Source: Ectobius pallidus (taxonomy: Eukaryota > Arthropoda > Insecta > Blattodea > Ectobiidae). Taken from it: a DNA stretch of 64,000 nt. The stretch is from contig CAXKWD010000007.1 in assembly GCA_964059195.1 (NCBI GenBank), positions 62,806,705-62,870,704 on the forward strand, written 5' to 3'. Numbering within the stretch: position 1 is the first letter of the stretch; the number at the start of each line of letters is the position of its first letter. Position numbers and translations under genes: made by a program. A model generated the notes under the pieces. The model did not search any database, had not been told where the DNA came from, and saw only the letters and a list, made by a program, of their open reading frames with translations. Shown here one piece after another: positions 55,906 through 64,000 of this stretch.

Positions 55906-56796
55906 ACTTACTTGACTTAATTCCTGTTACTCCTGGGTGGAGCATAAGGCACTTACAAGAACTCTCCATCTTACTCGATTGATATTCTTCCAGGACTTCC
56001 CAACTGACGCCGCCTCTGCCTCCACTGTCCAACGCCATGTTATCCTTGGTCTTCCTTTTCTTCTAGCTCCTTGTGGATTCCATTCAAGAGCCTGTTTTGG
56101 AATGCTATCAGGGTCTTTTTGCAGTATGTGACCTATCCATTTCCATTTTTGTTCTTTTATCTGGGTTTCAGACTTGCATTGATGGGAACGCTCCCACAAT
56201 TCTTGATTTGATATACTATCTGGCCATCGCACTCCTAGGATGGTTCTTAAACATCTGTTGATGAAAGTCGGAACCCTACGTGTTATCTCTCCAGTCACCT
56301 TCCACGTCCCACCCCCGTAGAAGAGCACTGATTTCACGTTTGTCTTTGTCTTCAGTTCTCGTGACTTCCACACTGGTCAGAGTTGTTCGAAGTCTCCTTT
56401 GGCGTCTTTTGGACGTTTTCATTTGCCCCTCCACTCCTAGAAATAATACTTCCTAGATAACAAAAGTTATCAACTTGCTCTATCTCGTTCTTTAATACCA
56501 GTGGGTTCTGGCATTAATCCTTAGCTCCTTTATCTTGGCAATGTTTATTTTGAGTCCCACCTTTTGTGCTACTGTTTCAAGATCTTTCATTTTCTCGGCC
56601 ATTTGTCTAAATGAGTGGGATAATAGACATATATCATCCGCAAAGTCCAAATCTTCCAGACAATCCATCATCCCCCATTGTATTCCTCTCTGCTTCCCTT
56701 GAACTACTTTTCTCATGACCTGATCTAATGTCAACAAGAACAGCAGAGATGAGAGGTGAGAGGCGAGAGCAGGCATCCTTGTCTCACTCCTGATTC
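55906..56796 (-). mobile_element. 5'-truncated LINE with target duplication
   Basis: Fourteen-base duplications AGCTGTTTGACGTG (55892-55905) and AGCTGTTTGACATG (56797-56810) differ at one position. The insert starts inside a reverse transcriptase and ends past its stop with a short tail (TTAAGTCAAGTAA). Confidence 0.82.
55922..56796 (-). pseudogene. LINE reverse transcriptase, C-terminal part, broken
   Basis: The minus strand reads SSLLFLLTLDQVMRKVVQGK then LEDLDFADDICLLSH (RT box) and VGLKINIAK near 56540, followed by a frame change. From 56373 it continues FYGGGTWKVTGEITRRV, INRCLRTILGVRWPDSISN, KWKWIGHILQKDPDSI and WNPQGARRKGRPRITWRW to the stop near 55927. This is the typical end of an animal LINE polyprotein, lacking the endonuclease. 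The break lies between about 56373 and 56490. Confidence 0.78.
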
Positions 56797-57356
56797 AGCT
56801 GTTTGACATGGCCAACTGTATCTATGGATAGCAGCAGTGACATGGATGATGATCACCAGTAAAAGAAACCATCTCTATGATGGTGAATGGTGGCATCTCC
56901 ATTTGCCGGTGAAAGGACCATAGCTTTACTGCCCTTCTAAAACTTATGGTTTGACAGCTCATTTGAATCAAGATGGCGGAGTTTTGACAAAAATCATATT
57001 TTTAAAAAGAAAATACTTAAAAATATTGTTTTGTCTAAATGCTGTCTAAATTTGCATTATTCACATATAACATGCTAAATTCATGTAAACAATTGTTTTA
57101 TTGGAAATGCAAATTTTACATGTCCCTAGCTGTACTTGATGTGAGCACATTGTGATACAGTGAGCTTTATGGGGCATATTCTTACCCATAAAATATACAT
57201 TGCCATTGTAGATCTCATTTATTGTCTGGTGGATATTGTCATTTAGGATCACTTTATGCAATCCCAAAGTTAGAAGCAGCCAAAAACGACTGATCCACTA
57301 TCCAGTCAATCAGCAACAAGCTATAGTGTGAGTCTACATAGTCAGTCGATTATAAA

Positions 57357-59658
57357 CAGTGATGGGAAAATTACAAAAAAATAGTAATTGGGCTGAATTA
57401 CAATTACTTGAGAAAATTTTTACTTAATTACAATTACAAATTACTTTTTGAAAAAGTAATCAGTAAAATTACAATTACAATTACAATTACTTTACAAAAT
57501 GGCAGTACCTAAAAATTCCTGCTTTTTTGGGGGCACAAAAAAGTAATCAGTAAAATTACAATTACAATTACTTTACAAAATGGCAGTACCGGTACCTATA
57601 TTTTTTTTCTTTTTTTGGGGGGGGGGGACAAAAGGACAGAAACTATTGGGCCATTCAGCTAATAAAGTTGCTTGGGACGTTACAAAGTTTAAAATTATTA
57701 ATGACCAAACAAACAAAACAGATCAATACCAATATTTCCATAGGCTACACATGAGTAAGTTTTGTTAATATTACCTCCAACCTGGATATTAGTTGTGACG
57801 ACGTTAGCCTATAGCAATTGAAAATGAGAAGCAAATTTCAAAATATACTTAAATAAGAAATGTTCTTACTGAAAACATTTTAACTGAATTTTTTTTTTAG
57901 GAAAAAAATATATAGGGTGCATTTTTCGATCTTTTTTAAACCGAATCTGTAAATCGCTTCAGCTTCACTGGGGTTAAAAAGAAGGCCATGACAGTTCATG
58001 TAGCAAAACCCATAAAGTGACATTTACAATATATTGTGAAACCCCGCAACACGCGGCGTAATATTGCAGTATCACAATAGATTAGATTTGATCAAATTAG
58101 AAAAAGACAAATACCGGGATCAAGAATCCTACTATCAGAATTATATGTGAATGTCACCTTGTTGTAAATCACTGGTCCTCATACAGCATAAATGAATTTT
58201 CAATGCCAGAAGCATTATTTTCAACAGAGCCTCTAATGCTCGGTAATTAACTTTGAAGTTGAGGTTAGTTTGAGCTTAGTTTTATAATGTGGAACACATG
58301 ACCTTCTTTTCAAAGAAAGGGATATAAATAAATTTTATAGGCTGAGAAAATTAACTTTAATTTCTTGAACCCGTCTTGAAATGATTAGAAACCATACAGA
58401 AATCTAATTAAATGTAGTATCGCTCCCCGTAAATTGCTCTGACTGTGGTCGCCATTAAAAGAAAAAAAGAAAAAAGAAAAAAATTAAGAAAAAATAAAAA
58501 AACACACAAAATACTTTCGACTTCCGCTCATCTCAGCTGATGTCGCGTTGCCACGTTTTTCCGCAGAAATGCTGACTTGCCATGTCGAATGTCGCGTCAC
58601 TGCTTTAAAGCTATGGTTTGTCTACAGCGTTCATCGCCGGCGATCACCGCCGGCGATGAACGCTGGGGTCAGCGATCATAGTTGTAGGGGTGGTTTCTTT
58701 ACGGGAGATCATCGTCCATGATACTGTTGCTATCCACAGTTATAGTTGGCCATGTCAAACAGCTCGGTGTGGTGGGGGGACATGGAATTTGGAAATTTGT
58801 TAGCTTTCATAACCTCAGCATAGCCTATAAACGCTCACTCAAGATAAAACGCTGACAGGAACAAAGGAAATTCACTTTTGGTGGACTAAATGTTAAATGG
58901 TTCAGTGAATAATAAAATAATAAAACCGGTAATAATATATCGGAAATATTTTTACTAATAAATGAACTGGTAATTTTACTGTATGTTACATAAAATGTAA
59001 TTACAGATAACAGTGTTTTCTAACAATTTATCTACCATTTGCCACACATTTTCGTTTGTGTAGCTACCTTTATGCTCCTTTAAGCTCATGTCATACAGGG
59101 CAATGTGTTTAGACATGAAATCTATAACATTTCATCTGCAACTTGGGAAAAATGACAGTACTTTGTGCAAAATGGCTGTCTTCTGCTTTTCTTGACCTAC
59201 TATATGCATGATAATCTGCGGCGTTCATCGCCCTGAATTTGCCTCAGAAGCAACTGCCGGCGATCACCGCCGTCCCCGGCGGTCATCGCCGGCGTTCATC
59301 GTCGTAGACAAACCGGGTGCATTGATTTACATGGAGAGCAACAGGCAGCGATGAACGCCGTAGACAAACCATAGCTTTAAGCGCTTTACGTTCGCTTCAA
59401 AAAGAACGCAAAGTTCACCACCGCTGCAGCGACTGCCAGCGAGTAGAAAAAAGCAACATTGCCAAATTCTCAATTCGATACTTTTCGATTACTAAAATGT
59501 AACGATTACTCAAAAGTAATGATTACAATTTTATTTCCAGACGTAAATTACCAGTAAATATTACATTTTTAAAAAAGTAACGATTACAAGTAAATGGGAC
59601 CAAAAAAGGAATCGTTACTGTAATCCGATTACTTTTACTCAATTACTTCCCATCACTG
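57357..59658 (-). mobile_element. hAT-type element, copy 2
   Basis: Ends CAGTGATGGGAAAATTAC (57357) and TTCCCATCACTG (59658) are flanked by perfect octamers ATTATAAA (57349-57356 and 59659-59666). Same family as the copy at 34735-44889, in opposite orientation. Subterminal regions are rich in AATTACAATTAC and AACGATTAC. No transposase recognised. It holds one TTAA-flanked insert. Confidence 0.92.
58609..59376. mobile_element. TTAA-flanked element with GC-rich hairpins
   Basis: Inverted ends AGCTATGGTTTGTCTAC and GTAGACAAACCATAGCT are flanked by TTAA (58605-58608 and 59377-59380). The other hAT copy lacks the block. TTAA is the target of piggyBac and Kolobok elements, but the ends match neither consensus I know. 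At 58626-58664, GCGTTCATCGCCGGCG and its exact complement form a hairpin; related units recur at 59218-59300. Confidence 0.72.
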
Positions 59659-60661
59659 ATTATAAATACACACTGAACTACAACTGTTACATCAGTTGTC
59701 AACAAAACCTCTCTGAGAAAACTTTGCCTTAACCTCACTGCTGATAATACCTGCAGTAGATGCAGGTGAAACATATGGATCTTCGTAGAATAAATTATAG
59801 GCTTCAAAGCCTGGAAAGCTTTAACCTTATAATTTTGTAATCAACATCCATTTTTGTCCTTTGTTAATTATTTTAGTAAATTAACAGTAGAACTTAGTAC
59901 CGTATTTTACAGACCATAAGACACACTTTTTTACCTTGAAAACAGAACCTTATAAGTTGGGTGTGTCTAATGGTCCGAAGTACACTAAAGTAATAAAATT
60001 ATGGTAAATATTGCCGGTATACCATAGTTATACACAGGGTGTTGTAAACGATAAGACACTTACAAATTCTAGCACAGACACATCACTGTACTTTTCACAA
60101 TCGTAAAAATGAGGGTAGCTGGAAACCAGGTATACAATGCAAAAAGAAAGGAATGTTGAGTTCTTTTATACAAAAGGAGTGTCTTTGCCAAGTAGTTTAA
60201 ATGAATGTAATGACCTCTAAACAGCCTTGTCCCATTACACTTACCGTATGCTGGATTGAGGGTAAGAGGGTGTAAAAGTATTTTCAGTCTTTCATGAGAA
60301 ATCAGTTCAGTTATTAAAATATACGCGATGCCACCTGTACACAAGAGATTTTCGTACAATGCAGATTTTAAGTTAGAAGGGATATACACCGATTCCATTG
60401 TACAAGGTTATAATTTGTTTATGTAATGAAGTATACCCCCCATGGTGTCTTCGCCTTATCGTGGCGGTGGGGTTTGCGTGCTCTGATGATCTTGGGAGCT
60501 ATGCCAGGGGTAGCGTAGCTACTGGTAGGGCCTCCCATGCTGGACAGGTCCTGAGTGAAGAGCCAGACGAAGAGGGACACCCTGGTCCTCCAGGTTGGGG
60601 GTTGGGGCGTGAGGCCGACAACCTCACCTCCGTAAAAAGAGTTCTTGTTAGAGAACCAACA

Positions 60662-61030
60662 ATGATAGCCTCGGATAAGCAGGACAAAAAAAGGAATAAA
60701 CGACCTGGCATGAAAAGGGATTTGAGAATTGGAACTTGGAATATACTAACTCTAAATAGAGGAGCAGCTTTAAATAACCTAGAAAAACAATTACAACAAT
60801 ACAAGATGGACATAACAGCATTGCAAGAAATTAGATGGACAGGACAAGGTATATTAGAAAGGAAGAATTCTAGTCTTTGCTACAGCTGTCAGAAAATTAA
60901 ACATGAATTTGGATGTGGTTTCTTGGTGAATAGAAATATAAGACATTTGGTAATGGATTTCAAACCAGCAAACCATAGAATGTGTGTTCTTAGGATAAGA
61001 GGGAGATTTAATAACACATGCACCGACTGA
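60662..61030 (+). pseudogene. LINE endonuclease, N-terminal half
   Basis: After MIASDKQDKKRN, the frame reads LRIGTWNILTLNRG and DITALQEIRWTGQG, the first motifs of an apurinic-type (EEP) endonuclease, including the catalytic Glu in QEIRW. This domain nicks the target DNA to prime reverse transcription. The frame ends after RGRFNNTCTD at 61030, and the protein continues one base off in the next frame from about 61015. Open upstream codons to 60398 are GC-rich leader. Confidence 0.82.
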
Positions 61031-62375
61031 AGAAAAAAGTGAAGAAATCAAGGATACTTTTTACGAAGAACTGGAAAGAGTAGTCTCTGGCTGCCCAAAT
61101 AATGATATCAAAATATTGCTTGGTGATTTTAATGCGAAGGTAGGATATGAAGATGAAGATAACACAGTGGTAGGAAAATATGGGTTGCACAAGGAAAGTA
61201 ATAATAACGGCATAAGATTAATTGGCCTAGCTAGTGCATTAAACATGGTAATTGGAAGTACTACATACCCCCATAAACAGATACATTTAGAAACCTGGAG
61301 ATCTCCTGATGATAAAACAGCCAACCAAATCGACCATATTTTAATAGATGCTAGACATAAGAATAATATGATGGATGTAAGAAGTTTTAGAGGCGCTAAC
61401 GTGGATTCAGATCACTATCTGGTGGTAATGAGAATAAGAGCAAAAATAAGTACATGTAAATATAATTTGAATAATGAGAAGGATGATAAATATAATATTG
61501 AATTATTAAAACAGAGAGAAATAAAAGAGGAATATGAACAACAAATGAATAGATTTTGTAGCATAGAAAGAGATCCCGAAAAGAGTATAGAAGATGAATG
61601 GAATTGGTTAGAAGGAGTAATCAATGATGCAGCAAAGGAAAAAATAGGAAAAGTAGAGAAAATTAAAAGGAATGGGTGGTTTGATCAAGAATGTGAACAA
61701 GTGACAAATGAAAAGAATAAGAAATATAGAATGATGATACAGAACAAATTTATTAGAACAGCAAAAGAAGAATATCGCAAAGCTAGAAGCGAGGAGAAAA
61801 GAATCCATAAAAAGAAAAAGAAAGAATGGATCGAGAGAGAATTGGCATGGCTACAAGAGTGTGATGACAAAAATGAAAGTAGGAAATTCTATAAAGAGAT
61901 AAAAAAAAGGAGAGATGGATTTCATACCAAAACTTTAAGCTGTAGGAATGTGAGAGGAGAAATAATAAGAGAGGATAAAGAAGTCCTTAGAAGATGGAAA
62001 GAACACTTCCAAAGTATGTATGGTAATGATGAAGAAGGCATAGATTCTAACATAGATAGACCAGAGTTGCCGGTGCTACAAGGAGAAGATGAAATAATAA
62101 TAATACCAACAGTTGAAGAGATAAAAGAATCAATTAAGAAATTAAAGAATAATAAGGCAACAGGACCAGATGGCCTAAACGCAGAATTATTTAAAATAGA
62201 AGAGAAAGAATATATAAACCTGCTATGGGGACTAATTAAAAGAATTTGGGAAGAAGAAATCTGTCCTAGTAAGTGGGAAGAAGGCCTTATATGCCCGATA
62301 TTTAAAAAAGGAGATCGTCTGGCATGTGAGAATTATCGTGGTATTACCTTGTTAAATGCCATAGGCCCTATATAA
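61015..62375 (+). pseudogene. LINE endonuclease C-terminus and RT N-terminus
   Basis: From about 61015 this frame has APTEEKSEEIKDTF and then LLGDFNAKVG (catalytic Asp and Asn of the endonuclease), NQIDHILID and NVDSDHYLVV (final Asp-His pair). A long basic, coiled-coil-like linker follows. RT begins with KNNKATGPDGLNAELF, WEEGLICPIFKKGD and NYRGITLLN. The frame stops at 62375, just after LLN, where a short extra stretch (CATAGGCC) displaces the frame. Confidence 0.85.
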
Positions 62376-62379
62376 AATA

Positions 62380-63618
62380 TTCTCAAATATATTGTTTAAA
62401 AGAATGCAACCCTATGTAGAAAAAGTAATTGGAAAATACCAATGTGGTTTTAGACCTGGAAAGTCCATTTCAGATCATCTCCATACTATACAACAGATAC
62501 TGGAAAAGTTAAGAGAATATGGCATCAACACATACCTTATATTTGTGGATTTTAAGTCTGCCTATGATACCATCAATAAAAAGGAACTCTTCAAGGCTAT
62601 GAGAGAATTCAGGATCCCTAGGAAATTAATAAATCTGACTGAACTCACTTTAAAAACTGTAAGATGCAAAGTGAAAGCTCTTAATGGGACTTCAGAACCC
62701 TTCACAACTCAGAGAGGTTTAAGACAAGGAGATGCGCTATCATGCCTGCTGTTCAATATAGCCTTAGAAAAAGCAATAAGAGAATCTGGTTTAGATATCA
62801 GGGGAACCATACTACATAAGTCAGTACAACTTCTAGCATTCGCAGATGATGTAGTTTTAATAGGAAGATACGAGAAATCAATAAAAGATGCTTACAAGAG
62901 ACTAGAAGTGGCAGCAGGGCAAATAGGGCTAAAAGTTAACTATAATAAAACAAAATTCATGGAAACTTCTGGTGAACAAAGAAGTACTATAATGAATAAT
63001 TTGAATATAGAAAAAGTAAATAATTTTAAATATCTAGGAGCTATAATCACAAGTGACAATAATAATTCCATAGAAATCAATCACAGAATCAACCAAGGCA
63101 ATAGAAGCTATTATAGTTTAAGAAAGCTGTTAATGTCCAACAGAATAAGGAAGCAAACAAAAATTAGGATATACACAACATTAATAAAACCCATTATTCT
63201 GTATGGAAGTGAAAGTTGGACCCTCACTAAGGGGGATGAGGAAAAGTTAAGGATATTTGAAAGGAAGATCTTGAGGAAGATATACGGCCCAAGCTATGTG
63301 AATGGAATATGGAGAATAAAATATAACGATGAACTATATGCTCTGTACAAAGAACCAGATATAGTACATACCATAAAAATCAATAGACTGAAGTGGCTAG
63401 GGCATATAAGAAGAAGGGAAGACAATAACCCTTGTAAAAAAATAACCTTCTCTCAGCCTGAAGGCAGTAGGAAAAAAGGAAGACCCAAACTGAGATGGTT
63501 AGATGGAACCTTAAAAGATCTACAATCTCTAAAGGTTAAAGCATGGTGGAAGGAAGCGCAAGATAGGAACAAGTGGAAGGCTATCATCAAGGAGGCTAAG
63601 GCTCATAAAGGGCTGTAA
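62380..63618 (+). pseudogene. LINE reverse transcriptase core and C-terminus
   Basis: Continues RT with KYQCGFRPGKSISDHLH, YLIFVDFKSAYDTI (motif A Asp), RGLRQGDALSCLLFNI (motif B), LLAFADDVVLIG (motif C Asp pair), and a thumb with KYLGAIITSDN. The C-terminal tail has ILYGSESWTLTKGDEE, LKWLGHIRRRED and KKGRPKLRWLDG. It ends in TAA at 63616-63618, followed by GTTAAGTAAGTAAGTAA. All catalytic residues are present; only the frame changes upstream disable it. Confidence 0.88.
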
Positions 63619-63752
63619 CGCCAGTTAAGTAAGTAAGTAATGAAGTATATTATTCACTTTAAAATGTTTCGTTTAGAATCACATTACATTTATTTTCCTT
63701 TAAATTTCCATCCTAAAATTAAGGTACGTCTTATGGTCCGTAAAATACGGTA

Positions 63753-64000
63753 TATACTAGTTTAAAATACAATAGATTAATTTACTCACAGTGAATAGTT
63801 AAAATAATGCTGCACAATGTTTTGAGTCTTTCCTCGACCCTTCCTCAGGTGCCTCCTGTCTCACACTGCTCACAAAACGAGGAATCTTCCACATCCCCTG
63901 ATGGTTGGTAACTATCGACCATAAACGTCGTACATTGGGCATACCTATCGATTCATTCCTTTGGGACTCCAAAATCAACAGTCCTTTCAACCTGCTTGGA
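63753..64000. other. End of window, unassigned
   Basis: A 63-codon minus-strand frame (63799-63990) including SVRQEAPEEGSRKDSKHC has no splice or domain support, and is probably part of a repeat. Confidence 0.35.

Larger units (their letters stand above)
60436..63636 (+). mobile_element. Full-length RTE-like LINE
   Basis: Flanked by perfect 13-bp duplications GTAATGAAGTATA (60423-60435 and 63637-63649). About 3.2 kb, which is the usual RTE length, with a GC-rich start, endonuclease and reverse transcriptase in order, and a (TAAG)n tail. The single expected ORF is broken by two frame changes. Confidence 0.9.
59900..63750. mobile_element. TA-flanked inverted-repeat element containing a LINE
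   Basis: CCGTATTTTACAGACCATAA (59900) and TTATGGTCCGTAAAATACGG (ending 63750) are inverted, with TA on each side (59898-59899 and 63751-63752). Apart from the LINE at 60436-63636 the element has about 650 bp and no clear gene; a 109-codon minus-strand frame (60069-60398) is unrecognised. Confidence 0.75.

Noticed and set aside
60069..60398. 109-codon minus-strand ORF next to the RTE-like LINE
   Set aside because: No known domain and it lies within a TA-flanked element of unknown type; I could not support a gene.
63799..63990. 63-codon minus-strand ORF at the right edge
   Set aside because: Looks like a fragment of a repeat; no splice site, domain or context supports a host exon.
1..64000. 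CRISPR arrays, rRNA genes or functional tRNA genes
   Set aside because: No regularly spaced repeats with unique spacers, no rRNA-like stretch, and tRNA-like segments all lack proper acceptor stems.

Overview
The window looks like intronic DNA of a large, repeat-rich hemimetabolous insect genome; a cockroach or termite is my best guess, from the transposon families and the frequent palindrome TAGGCCTA. There is no operon-like organisation. One host gene is supported, on the + strand, by three phase-compatible exons: 5592-5771, 33735-33934 and 54606-54659. It encodes a C4 zinc-ribbon, OB-fold-like segment, tentatively a SHLD2/FAM35A-like protein. Introns of 27,963 and 20,671 bp separate the exons, and almost everything else recognised here is transposable elements inside them.

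Layout. 1-674: a minus-strand non-autonomous Helitron running off the left edge. 2871-4969: a PIF/Harbinger element (TAA target duplication) carrying a MADF-domain ORF, a hAT MITE and a LINE tail. 5158-5534: a pogo/Tigger-like MITE 58 bp upstream of the first exon. 9204-22800: a BEL/Pao LTR element (- strand, 921-bp LTRs, GGAGG duplication) that keeps an intact 682-residue gag but no pol. Into its leader, 83 bp before the gag start, a Ty3/gypsy element is inserted (12908-21653, 1326-bp LTRs, TGTT duplication), with gag and nearly intact pol. 22919-26101: two head-to-tail Helitrons, the second broken by two LINE fragments. 27843-29477: a LINE-derived element that carries only ORF1, with a 2A-like motif and a perfect 12-bp target duplication.

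Intron 2 (33935-54605) holds a nest up to six layers deep. A LINE tail is split by a TA-flanked element (34558-45616), which holds a hAT (34735-44889), which holds a 7.4-kb AT-flanked element (35003-42394). That last element contains a Helitron array (35234-38262), itself split by a Tc1/mariner relative (35578-37089), followed by a fold-back region with AT-rich minisatellites. Downstream lie a hAT with a decayed BED-finger transposase (47051-49635), a decayed mariner, and a snap-back palindrome made from the end of a Tc1-like transposase (52946-53642).

From 54660 to the end there is a 5'-truncated LINE (55906-56796), a second copy of the same hAT family (57357-59658) holding a TTAA-flanked element, and a TA-flanked element (59900-63750) with a full-length RTE-like LINE inside (60436-63636). 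Boundaries were fixed by eye from target duplications, inverted termini and comparison of paired copies; no alignment or database search was run. Stretches not listed held nothing I could recognise.
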